Shown: in pieces, positions 1 through 6,570 of the stretch
Layout of the letters: every line of letters begins with the position of its first letter
Position numbering within the stretch: the stretch's first letter is position 1
Assembly: GCA_027356675.1 (NCBI GenBank)
Contig: DAHVXO010000165.1
Span: 1 to 6,891 of the forward strand
From: Symbiobacteriaceae bacterium
GTDB lineage: Bacteria > Bacillota_E > Symbiobacteriia > Symbiobacteriales > Symbiobacteriaceae
Reading direction: 5' to 3'
DNA: 6,891 nt
Position numbers and translations under genes: made by a program
The notes under the pieces: model-generated
The model's input: the letters and a program-made list of their open reading frames with translations, nothing else
The model's database searches: none
Told to the model about the DNA's origin: nothing

Positions 1-315
1 GTCTCGTCGAGTGCGGGCATTCAGAACAACATCACGCCATCTGGTTACATCGACTTCGTGCTGAAGATCTGTAATCCCATGGGTATCGCCTTTGAGCTGC
101 CCCTCGTGGTATTGATCCTGGCCCGCATCGGCCTGGTAACCGCCGGCCTCCTGGCTCGGATCCGGAAGATCGCATTTCTGGGGATCCTGATCATCGCAGC
201 GATCCTGTCCCCGCCCGATGTGATCAGCCTGACCATTTTTTTCATTCCGCTCTACGGCTTGTATGAGTTCAGCATCCTCCTGGCCCGGGTGGCGGGGAAG
301 AAGCCGAAGGCCTGA
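1..315 (+). CDS. tatC: Sec-independent protein translocase subunit TatC (C-terminal part, 5' end outside window)
   Basis: TatC is the multi-spanning inner-membrane subunit that recognises twin-arginine signal peptides and, with TatA-type subunits, exports folded proteins. The first base of the window is already in frame, and 104 codons remain before TGA at 313-315, a bit under half of a usual TatC of about 240-250 residues. Visible hallmarks are ITPSGYIDFVLK (partial residues 11-22), the FELP motif (31-34) with the conserved membrane glutamate, two hydrophobic stretches, SPPD before the last helix, and a final segment containing FFIPLYGLYEFSI. The tail is short and basic (AGKKPKA). The N-terminal half lies upstream, and no TatA/TatB gene is visible. 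The gene converges on the transglutaminase operon, with a strong hairpin just after its stop. The family call is secure from sequence alone. Confidence 0.96.
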   Translation, partial: VSSSAGIQNNITPSGYIDFVLKICNPMGIAFELPLVVLILARIGLVTAGLLARIRKIAFLGILIIAAILSPPDVISLTIFFIPLYGLYEFSILLARVAGKKPKA

Positions 316-331
316 TCCAGCAGACATACGA

Positions 332-366
332 ACAGTGCCGGTCGGGGCTTGCCCGACCGGCACTGT
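332..366. terminator. Bidirectional intrinsic terminator between convergent tatC and the transglutaminase gene
   Basis: Bases 332-346 (ACAGTGCCGGTCGGG) pair perfectly with 352-366 around the 5-base loop GCTTG, giving a GC-rich 15-bp stem. It begins 17 bases after the tatC stop and ends 1 base before the stop codon of the leftward gene (368-370). On the plus strand the tail GTTATTCC is moderately T-rich. On the minus strand the tail (TCGTATGTC) is poorer in T. The structure is seen directly. Termination in both directions is inferred, and is more secure for tatC. Confidence 0.85.
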
Positions 367-367
367 G

Positions 368-2647
368 TTATTCCCGGGGTCTGGCCCTGACCCTGTTGAA
401 GCGGAGTCGCCGCCACAGATACCGCCGCCAGCCGAACCGGGTCATGAGCGCTCCATGCACGTCCGCCCAGAGTTCCCGGGCCCGGGAGGGCGCCGCCGGG
501 TCGACCGGGCGGTCCGGCGGGGCATAACGGGCCACTGTGTAGTCGTCTGCGAGACGGGCCAGTGGCTCGCTCATGGTGGGAAGGGTCTGTGCCAGCGTCT
601 GGGCGTACTCCCGTGCCGTCTGGTCGCCTCTGCAGCCGAAGCCAAAGCGCCCGAGGAGGTCGGCTGTCTTGTCCCATGCCTCCTGGATCAGGTTGCGTGC
701 GCCGGCGCTGACAAGGCGATCTTGCATCTGCAGGCGCCGGAAGAGCAGGTAGGCCCCCCCGGACAGGAGCACCAGGGCTCCACCGGCCCAGGGCAGCCTG
801 CGGGAGGCTGCGGTCGCCGCACCGGCGCCTGTGCCCTCGGCTGCGGTCGGGTCCTCCAGGTTGCGATCAGCCTCCGCCGGGTCACGCTGGGCCGGGTTCC
901 TGGGGGTCTGGTTGTCATCCACACTGGGCGTAAGGCCGCTGGCAGCGGGCAGGGGTGCAGACCGGTCGATTCGCGGCAGATCAGCGCGTGGCGTGGGATC
1001 GAAGGTCACCCACCCATAACCGGGGAAGTACGCTTCCACCCAGGCGTGGGACTGGGAGTTGAGGACGGAATAGACACGCTCCCCTTCCGGGTTCGTAGTG
1101 GCCTCCGCGGTGGGTGGCACTGCGAATCCCTCCACGACCCGGCTCGGGATGCCCAGGTGCCGGAGCATCACGGTCATGGCCGAGGCGGAGTATACGCAGT
1201 ACCCGAGGCGCTGGTCGAAGAGGTAGAAGTCTACGAAGTCCCGGCCTGCAGGGGTCGCTGGTACATCCAGCGAGTAGCGCTGTCGGCGTAGATACGATTC
1301 CACGGCGACGGCCTTGTCATACGGGTGTACGGCTTGGGCGGAGACCGCTTCGGCCATGCTGCGGACCCGGTTCGGCAGGGTGGGCGGCAGCTGCAAGTAC
1401 CGGGCATATCCCGACGAGGGCGGCGCCGTCGACAGCAGCCGGATCTGGTCGGCGCTGTACGTGACCAGACGCATGCTGATCTGGTATGTGCTGTTCTTCG
1501 GGATCGTTTTGTCCGCAAAGAGGTTGCCGTCTGAGTCGGCCTTGAACGTACCCTTGCGGGGCAGCAGCACGCTTAGCGGCTCGAACACGTTGAAGATGGT
1601 TTTGCCCAGGTTTTGCAACGGACGGACCTTCATGGTCTGGTACTGCCGCTGCACGTCCGGGCCGTAGATGGTCGGGAGATTGCCGTCCTTGGGAATTTGC
1701 AGTGGGGGGATGTCTCCGGGTAGCCACTGCTGCCCGGTGTAGGTGTTGAGGGTCGTTCCCCGCAGGTACGCCGTACGGTCCAGCGGCCCCGGGGTAATCA
1801 GTTGTAGTGCTGGGGTGCTGTCCAGTTGGATAGGACCGCCCAGGAGACCCAGATTGGGTGCGAATCCGGTGGCGCGGAGGGAGAACCGGCCACCAGGCCC
1901 GCCGCCCCGCAACTGCTTGAGGATCGGCACGGCCTCCTGCAGCTTGTCGCCGAGCTTGCCGAGGTTTACCGTTCCGAACTCCGTCGGCAGAGTGGAGGCG
2001 AAAATCGCCGCGACGAGCACCAAAGTCAGCGGCGTGGAGACGTGGCTCTTGTTGCCAACCCGCCGCCCGGAACCGACCCAGCGCACGTCTCGTTGGGCCG
2101 CTTGGGCCAGGACCCACAGGGCGAAGGCGGCGATTGCGTAGAACACGAAATAGGCGTTGCTCTTGTCGTAGTACCAAGACCACTGGGTACCGAAAATGAT
2201 GGCCCCCGCCGCCATGGACCAGAATGCCCGCCCCGACCGCAGTGCCTCCCACTGGGTAACCAGGGCGATCACCAGCGCAATGGCCAGAAGAAACAGGGCG
2301 CCCAACCGCGGACCGAAGGTCGAGTCGAACTGCGTTTGCTGCACCTGCGCCCTGAACTCTTGTGCCTGGTGAAGGAGCACCTGCAGGTAGGTGGCCCAAG
2401 CCGGGGAGTAGGAGGCAGCCGCCAGATTTGCGACCGAGGCCGCAAGTACGACCAGGGCTGCCGCCCACGGCACCCGCCAGCTGAGCCAGGCGAAGAGCAC
2501 CGCTCCCACAGCGTATACCGCCAGGGTGGTAACCGGCACTTGCATCTTCCAGAAGCCCGACTGCGATTGCAGGAGTGCGAGAACCATGAGGCCAGAAACC
2601 AGGGAGATCAGGCCCTGGTATGCGAGAGACGGACGCCTGGCGACCAT
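368..2647 (-). CDS. TgpA-like membrane protein with periplasmic/extracellular transglutaminase-like domain (DUF3488 - transglutaminase core - DUF4129)
   Basis: This is a 759-residue membrane protein. The N-terminal 220 residues form a bundle of about six or seven helices (around 12-27, 39-56, 60-78, 114-132, 143-156, 164-182, 204-221), matching the TgpA N-terminal domain. An outside domain follows, with the transglutaminase core at about 430-560. It carries a papain-like triad: Cys484 in RLGYCVYSASAM, His534 in SHAWVEAYFPGYGW, and Asp550 in TFDPTP. A Pro/Ala/Asp-rich linker (about 560-615) leads to a single helix (618-636) and a cytoplasmic DUF4129-like tail rich in Arg. All catalytic residues are present, so the enzyme is probably active as a transglutaminase or cysteine protease, but its substrate is unknown. 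It is the last gene of the MoxR-DUF58 operon. Its ATG lies 40 bases inside the upstream gene behind the purine-rich GAGGGGGTGA, which suggests translational coupling. The family call is firm and the role is inferred. Confidence 0.93.
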   Translation of the reverse strand: MVARRPSLAYQGLISLVSGLMVLALLQSQSGFWKMQVPVTTLAVYAVGAVLFAWLSWRVPWAAALVVLAASVANLAAASYSPAWATYLQVLLHQAQEFRAQVQQTQFDSTFGPRLGALFLLAIALVIALVTQWEALRSGRAFWSMAAGAIIFGTQWSWYYDKSNAYFVFYAIAAFALWVLAQAAQRDVRWVGSGRRVGNKSHVSTPLTLVLVAAIFASTLPTEFGTVNLGKLGDKLQEAVPILKQLRGGGPGGRFSLRATGFAPNLGLLGGPIQLDSTPALQLITPGPLDRTAYLRGTTLNTYTGQQWLPGDIPPLQIPKDGNLPTIYGPDVQRQYQTMKVRPLQNLGKTIFNVFEPLSVLLPRKGTFKADSDGNLFADKTIPKNSTYQISMRLVTYSADQIRLLSTAPPSSGYARYLQLPPTLPNRVRSMAEAVSAQAVHPYDKAVAVESYLRRQRYSLDVPATPAGRDFVDFYLFDQRLGYCVYSASAMTVMLRHLGIPSRVVEGFAVPPTAEATTNPEGERVYSVLNSQSHAWVEAYFPGYGWVTFDPTPRADLPRIDRSAPLPAASGLTPSVDDNQTPRNPAQRDPAEADRNLEDPTAAEGTGAGAATAASRRLPWAGGALVLLSGGAYLLFRRLQMQDRLVSAGARNLIQEAWDKTADLLGRFGFGCRGDQTAREYAQTLAQTLPTMSEPLARLADDYTVARYAPPDRPVDPAAPSRARELWADVHGALMTRFGWRRYLWRRLRFNRVRARPRE

Positions 2648-3939
2648 CCCCTCACCCCCTCGAGGCCGGTCGCCAGCCGCAGATCGGCTAGCCGGCGCAG
2701 ATCATCCTGAGCGGAGACCAGGTAGACGGGAACCTTGCGCATTGCCAGCAGCCCGGTTAGCGAGGGCAGGTAGCCGGACTCCGCCGTCGCCGCGACCTCG
2801 TCCGCCTCCGGCGCCGCGGCCGGGGCCACAGGCGTCCCAAAGGTCTCCTTGCGCAGCAGCACCAGGACCACCTGATGCTTGGCGCGCAGGCGAATGAGCA
2901 GGTCGGAGAGCTTGGCTGAGAGGCGCGGCGTGACCATCACCACCGTGGACTTACCCGGCAGGTGCGCCGTTTCGAGTTCCAAGACCTGCTCCATGGTCAG
3001 CCGCCCACGCGCCTCGACCCGAGCCAGGACTTCCAGGATCTCGTGAAAGGTGCGCTGGCTGCGACCGGCGCTGACGGCGAACCGCTCCTGACCATGGCAG
3101 ATCAGGCCGACGTCGATCTTGCGGTGCAGGCCCATGGCCGCCAGGGAGGCGGCAACCTCCACGGTCATCTCCTCGGTGGAAGCCTCGCCCGCGCCCACAT
3201 CGCCGGCCTGGGCTACCCACGCCAAGTCAGGGAAGAGCATCATGGGGGTTGTCGCGTTCAATTCGTACTCACGCATCATCAGGTCGCCCACCCGGGCGCT
3301 GGTCTTCCAGTGGATATGGCGCGGGTTGTCCCCCGGCCTGTACTCCCGCAGTTCAGCCTGGTTGGAAGGGTCCTCGAAGGCCCGCTCGCGGGTCCGGATC
3401 GGGCCGAAGGGCTGCGAGAGCGGCACGAACAGACCCTCGATGCGGTGGATCCGCGGATAGATCGTCACGGTGGCGCGGCTGCGGAACTCCCGCCATCCCT
3501 GGAACAGACCGAAGGCGTCGCCCAGGTTGACCTGGATGGGGCCGACCGCGTAATGACCCCGCCGCCTGGCGGTCAGCCGGAAGTTGATGATCCGGCTGCC
3601 CAGCAACGGCACCGAGGTGGCCTGACGGGGCATGTCGGTCACAACCAGGTGCTGTGGCGTGGCGTCGTCCACCTCCACCCAGGGCAGCGGCAGCACGGTG
3701 TCGTTGTCGAGCCGTACCCGGACGCCCAGGCTCTCACCTACCTCCATGCGGTCCTTCTCGACCTGGATCAGGCAGTCCGTGCGGTGCAGGGCATGCCGGG
3801 TCCAGAGGAAGGCCGCGCTGAAGAGCGTTGCACTCAAATAGAGGAGGAAGTATGGCAACCGCCCGCCCGTCATGCGGGCGAAGATGAAGCCGACCACCAC
3901 CAGCGCCGGTAGGCGCCAATCACGCATGCTTAGACGCAT
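2608..3939 (-). CDS. DUF58 domain-containing membrane protein
   Basis: This is a 443-residue protein with two N-terminal membrane helices (about 9-22 and 28-46) in a hairpin typical of DUF58 proteins. A beta-rich segment (about 56-165) follows, containing the common phrase RRRGHYAVGPIQVNLGDAFGLF. The DUF58 signature is LREYRPGDNPRHIHWKTSA (197-215), continuing to MMREYE. The C-terminal half resembles a degenerate von Willebrand A fold, but a metal-binding DxSxS is not seen: the equivalent strand reads MMLFPDLAW (233-241). The ATG at 3939 is preferred over the ATG four codons later because a GGGGGT sequence lies upstream at suitable spacing. The gene overlaps moxR by 20 bases and the transglutaminase gene by 40. 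DUF58 proteins are regular partners of MoxR ATPases; their molecular function is poorly defined. An Ala/Glu-rich insert near 366-388 looks like a flexible loop. Confidence 0.93.
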   Translation of the reverse strand: MRLSMRDWRLPALVVVGFIFARMTGGRLPYFLLYLSATLFSAAFLWTRHALHRTDCLIQVEKDRMEVGESLGVRVRLDNDTVLPLPWVEVDDATPQHLVVTDMPRQATSVPLLGSRIINFRLTARRRGHYAVGPIQVNLGDAFGLFQGWREFRSRATVTIYPRIHRIEGLFVPLSQPFGPIRTRERAFEDPSNQAELREYRPGDNPRHIHWKTSARVGDLMMREYELNATTPMMLFPDLAWVAQAGDVGAGEASTEEMTVEVAASLAAMGLHRKIDVGLICHGQERFAVSAGRSQRTFHEILEVLARVEARGRLTMEQVLELETAHLPGKSTVVMVTPRLSAKLSDLLIRLRAKHQVVLVLLRKETFGTPVAPAAAPEADEVAATAESGYLPSLTGLLAMRKVPVYLVSAQDDLRRLADLRLATGLEGVRGWSPGVRLSHTRA

Positions 3940-4882
3940 ATTGCTTGACCCCCGCTGGTAGGCGCACTTGGGCCATGATTTCGGCGATTAGCTGTTCGGC
4001 GCTGGCACCCCGGAGCTGCGCTTCGGGCTTGACGATCAGGCGGTGGGAGAGGACAAGCGGTGCCATCTCCTTGACTTCGTCGGGGGAGACATAGTCTCGC
4101 CCTCGAATCAAGGCGAGCGCTTGGCTCGTCCGATAGAGTGAGATGGAGCCCCGCGGGCTGGCCCCGAGGTAGATCTCGCGGTGGTCCCGGGTGGCGTGTA
4201 CCAGCCGGATCATGTAGTCCTGCACGCTGCCTTCCACGTAGATCTCCTTGACGGCGTTGGTAAGCGCCAGTACGTCCTCACCTGAAAGGACCTGCGTCAA
4301 GTCCTCCAGCGGCGGTTGCTTCGCCCGGTCGACGATCAGACGTTCCTCGTCCAGATTCGGGTAACCGAGGCGGAGTCGGAGGATGAAGCGATCCAGCTGC
4401 GCCTCCGGCAGCGGGAAGGTGCCCTCATATTCGATCGGGTTCTGAGTCGCGAGGACCAGGAAGGGTGCGGGCATCCTACGGCTGATGCCATCCACCGTGA
4501 TCTGCCGCTCTTCCATGCACTCGAGAAGCGCCGACTGTGTCTTTGTGGACGTGCGGTTGATCTCGTCCGCCAGAATGACCTGGGCCATGATGGGGCCGGG
4601 CTTGAACTCAAACTCACCGTTCTTCTGGTTGTACACCGAGACACCGATGACGTCCGAAGGGAGCAGGTCTGGGGTGAATTGGATACGCCGGAATTCGCAG
4701 CCCAGCGACCGGGCCAGCGCCCGCACCATGGTGGTCTTGCCGACCCCGGGGACATCTTCGATGAGCACGTGGCCTTGGCAGAGGAGTGCGACCAGTATGT
4801 ACTGAATTTCCCTACGCTTACCGACCATGACCTTTTCCATGTTTGTCGTGATCCGACCCAGCGCTTCCTGCGCTTGCAACAA
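3920..4882 (-). CDS. MoxR-family AAA+ ATPase
   Basis: This is a cytoplasmic AAA+ ATPase of the MoxR group, thought to act as a chaperone-like motor for assembling or activating partner proteins, here probably the DUF58 and transglutaminase products. Numbering from the TTG start gives 320 residues, the usual MoxR size. Motifs seen are Walker A GVGKTT (46-51), Walker B VILADEINR (102-110, Asp106/Glu107), sensor 1 LATQNP (144-149), the arginine-finger region LPEAQLDRF (158-166), and sensor 2 GASPRGS (240-246), followed by the helical lid. The frame stays open upstream to a TTG at 4984, giving 354 residues, but those 34 extra residues do not resemble the family and have no ribosome site. AGGGGAGTGA stands 5 bases before the TTG at 4882, so that start was chosen; GTG at 4891 is the alternative. 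It is the first gene of the three-gene leftward operon. Confidence 0.92.
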   Translation of the reverse strand: MLQAQEALGRITTNMEKVMVGKRREIQYILVALLCQGHVLIEDVPGVGKTTMVRALARSLGCEFRRIQFTPDLLPSDVIGVSVYNQKNGEFEFKPGPIMAQVILADEINRTSTKTQSALLECMEERQITVDGISRRMPAPFLVLATQNPIEYEGTFPLPEAQLDRFILRLRLGYPNLDEERLIVDRAKQPPLEDLTQVLSGEDVLALTNAVKEIYVEGSVQDYMIRLVHATRDHREIYLGASPRGSISLYRTSQALALIRGRDYVSPDEVKEMAPLVLSHRLIVKPEAQLRGASAEQLIAEIMAQVRLPAGVKQYASKHA

Positions 4883-4887
4883 CCCGG

Positions 4888-4897
4888 TCACTCCCCT
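4888..4897 (-). promoter_or_regulatory. Ribosome binding site deciding the moxR start
   Basis: On the minus strand the sequence AGGGGAGTGA is followed by CCGGG and then TTG TTG. This purine-rich site supports the TTG at 4882. It sits too close to serve the GTG at 4891 and lies about 85 bases from the TTG at 4984. The exact start remains a prediction. Confidence 0.6.
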
Positions 4898-5031
4898 TTT
4901 TCCGGCTTCCCACGTTACGCTCCTGGAGAAATTCGATACACGCGGACCAATTCCTGCCAGTAACTGTAAATCGAGGGCGTGCAACGTGATCTGGCATCAG
5001 CTGTCGGGACTAGGTGCAGAGTAACCACAGC
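4898..5031. promoter_or_regulatory. Divergent intergenic region between the moxR operon and the MurE-like gene
   Basis: The two divergent genes are separated by 165 bases (4883-5047), locally more AT-rich than the coding DNA around it. Promoters for both directions are expected here. I could not define a convincing -35/-10 pair on either strand: candidate AT-rich spots are around TAACTGTAAA (4961-4970) on the plus strand and TGTATCGAAT (rightmost base 4942) on the minus strand. No riboswitch, T-box or strong hairpin was recognised. Confidence 0.4.
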
Positions 5032-5040
5032 AAGGAGGTG
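5032..5040 (+). promoter_or_regulatory. Strong ribosome binding site deciding the MurE-like start
   Basis: AAGGAGGTG is a near-perfect match to the 16S rRNA anti-Shine-Dalgarno sequence, and it stands 9 bases (counted from GGAGG) before TTG at 5048. It fixes a TTG start and excludes the in-frame GTG at 4979, which would place this site inside the coding region. Confidence 0.85.
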
Positions 5041-5047
5041 CCCGGAC

Positions 5048-6523
5048 TTGGATCTCGCCGAACTACCCGTACTCCTGCCCGGATCGATCGCCAATCAGAT
5101 GCTTGGCGGCCCCGTCGCTGGATTGAGTTACAACTCTAAGACGGTGAAAAAGACCGAACTGTTCTTCTGCTTGCGCGGGAATCAGGCTGACGGGCACCGG
5201 TTTGCCGGTGAGGCCGTGCAGGCGGGCGCTGTAGCGCTGGTGGTGGAGGAGTTCCTTCCAGTAGATGCCCCCCAGTTGAAGGTTCATGATTCACGAAAGG
5301 CCCTGGCTCTCGTGGCCCGCCGGTTTTACGGCGATCCGGCTGCGCATCTGGGCCTTGTCGGCGTGACGGGAACCAACGGCAAGACCACAACGGCGTTTTA
5401 CATTCGGTCTGTGCTCGAGCGTGTCGCATCGCCGGTCGGACTGATTGGCACGGTGTACAATCAACTGGGGGGAGAGCCGCAACCCAGTTCCCTCACTACG
5501 CCGGAGTCGCTGGATCTCGCCCGGCTCTTCGCCCAGGCCCGCAGCGGCGGTTGCCGCTGGGTGGTGATGGAGGCCTCCAGCCACGCCCTCGCCATGGGAC
5601 GGGTGGATCCCGCAGACGTCGATATTGCAGTCGTTACCAACGTGACACGCGACCACTTCGAATATCACCAGACCTTCGAGCACTATCTGGCAGCCAAGGC
5701 ACGCCTGGTGCGCGAGCTGACACCAGCAAAAGCTGGGCGACCCAAAGGGGCGGTTCTGAACGCCGACGACCCTAACGTGGCGGACCTCGCCAGGGACGTA
5801 GACGTTCCTGTGCTGACCTTCGGTCTGGAGCGCCCCGCCGACGTCACCGCATCAGCGATGGCGGTGAGCGTTGCCGAGAGTAGCTTCATGCTTCACCTGC
5901 CGGGCGCCTCACCGACACCGGTTCACCTATTCCTGCCGGGTATCTTCAACGTTGCCAACGCCCTGGCGGCAGCCGCCGTGGGTAGGCTGGCCGGCGTGGA
6001 CCTGCCGGCGATCGTGGCCGGGTTGGAGGCCTGCCGCCATGTGCCCGGCCGGGCGGAGGTCATCGACGAGGGACAGGACTTCCACGTGATCGTTGATTTT
6101 GCCCATAACCCGGACGCCGTGCGCAAGGTGGTGTCGCTGCGGCCGGAGCGGCCTGGCGCCCGGACCATTCTGGTCTTCGGCGCCGAAGGCGGCAAGGACC
6201 GCGGCAAGCGCCCGCAGATGGGTGAAGCTGCCCGTGGCGCTGACTACGCCATCATCACCAGCGACAATATGTATCAGGAGGACCCGGGCGAAGTGGCCAG
6301 GCAGATCGCCGCGGGGCTGCAGGGCTGGCCGCACGCGATCATCCTGGACAGAGGCGAGGCGATTCGCCAGGCGCTGACCATGGCGAGAGCGGGCGACCTG
6401 GTTATCATCGCAGGAAAGGGGCACGAGCAAACCTGGGTCTATGGCGGCCAGCGCCTGCCGTTCGACGACCGGGATGTCGCCCGCCAGATCCTCCGTACCC
6501 GGCACGGTTCGGCCAGAGTCTGA
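5048..6523 (+). CDS. murE: MurE-family Mur ligase (UDP-MurNAc-L-Ala-D-Glu : amino acid ligase-like), divergent signatures
   Basis: Mur ligases of this type add the third amino acid to UDP-MurNAc-L-Ala-D-Glu in the cytoplasm, using ATP, during peptidoglycan precursor synthesis. The 491-residue length is normal for MurE. The N-terminal UDP-binding domain has GLSYNSKTV and LRGNQADGH (25-50). The central ATPase domain has GVTGTNGKTTT (105-115), TTPESLDL (150-157), EASSHAL (175-181), TRDHFEYH (200-207), the lysine expected to be carbamylated in HYLAAKARL (Lys217) and NVANALAA (301-308). The C-terminal domain has GRAEVID (334-340), FAHNPDAV (351-358), GKRPQMG (386-392) and AGKGHEQ (455-461). Oddly, the amino-acid-specificity motif DNPR is replaced by DNMY (406-409), DSR by NSK (29-31), AHTPD by AHNPD and GGDRD by EGGKD (380-384). 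The fold is certain. The third amino acid, and whether this is the housekeeping MurE or a paralogue, is open. No other dcw-cluster gene is visible nearby. The TTG start is set by the AAGGAGGTG site. Confidence 0.9.
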   Translation: MDLAELPVLLPGSIANQMLGGPVAGLSYNSKTVKKTELFFCLRGNQADGHRFAGEAVQAGAVALVVEEFLPVDAPQLKVHDSRKALALVARRFYGDPAAHLGLVGVTGTNGKTTTAFYIRSVLERVASPVGLIGTVYNQLGGEPQPSSLTTPESLDLARLFAQARSGGCRWVVMEASSHALAMGRVDPADVDIAVVTNVTRDHFEYHQTFEHYLAAKARLVRELTPAKAGRPKGAVLNADDPNVADLARDVDVPVLTFGLERPADVTASAMAVSVAESSFMLHLPGASPTPVHLFLPGIFNVANALAAAAVGRLAGVDLPAIVAGLEACRHVPGRAEVIDEGQDFHVIVDFAHNPDAVRKVVSLRPERPGARTILVFGAEGGKDRGKRPQMGEAARGADYAIITSDNMYQEDPGEVARQIAAGLQGWPHAIILDRGEAIRQALTMARAGDLVIIAGKGHEQTWVYGGQRLPFDDRDVARQILRTRHGSARV

Positions 6524-6526
6524 TAC

Positions 6527-6554
6527 GTATACCCGGTTGGTGTTGTATACTGGG
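6527..6554. repeat. Two direct copies of GTATACYSGG, possible operator around the lipoprotein promoter
   Basis: GTATACCCGG (6527-6536) and GTATACTGGG (6545-6554) are spaced 18 bases start to start, and each begins with the palindrome GTATAC. GTTGG (6536-6540) and CCAAC (6556-6560) form an additional inverted pair flanking the second copy. The second copy contains the TATACT box. The spacing is a little under two helical turns. This could be a repressor or activator site, but the unit is short and chance is not excluded. Confidence 0.35.
6546..6551 (+). promoter_or_regulatory. Putative -10 box upstream of the TlpA-like lipoprotein gene
   Basis: TATACT differs by one base from the TATAAT consensus and lies 33 bases before the lipoprotein GTG, in a short AT-rich gap after the murE-like stop. 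No good -35 hexamer is found at 16-18 bases; the space is occupied by the first GTATAC copy. No terminator is seen after the murE-like gene, so read-through from it is equally possible. Confidence 0.35.
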
Positions 6555-6570
6555 TCCAACGTTTTGCGCA

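Noticed and set aside
263..1291. Long plus-strand open frame of 342 codons
   Set aside because: It is antisense to the transglutaminase gene, begins inside tatC, has Arg/Gly/Pro-rich low-complexity sequence with no recognisable motif, and follows from high-GC codon bias on the opposite strand.
1317..2468. Minus-strand open frame of 383 codons
   Set aside because: It is a frame-shifted shadow on the same strand as the transglutaminase gene, whose catalytic motifs and membrane segments lie in the other frame without interruption.
1826..2710. Plus-strand open frame of 294 codons
   Set aside because: It is antisense to the membrane region of the transglutaminase gene; the translation is rich in Arg, Gly and His with no domain, and the real minus-strand frame has clear membrane helices.
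2962..3912. Plus-strand open frame of 316 codons
   Set aside because: It is antisense to the DUF58 gene, which has a complete family signature; the plus-strand product shows no family features.
4883..4984. N-terminal extension of the MoxR protein from TTG 4984
   Set aside because: The 34 residues do not look like MoxR, there is no ribosome site before that codon, and the extension would abolish the divergent control region.
4979..5047. N-terminal extension of the MurE-like protein from GTG 4979
   Set aside because: It would translate through the AAGGAGGTG ribosome site and adds a Cys/Arg-rich stretch not typical of MurE; the TTG at 5048 gives a normal MurE N-terminus.
4883..5047. Riboswitch, T-box or small RNA in the divergent region
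   Set aside because: No strong stem-loops, T-box motif or terminator-like structure could be recognised; only AT-rich spots remain.
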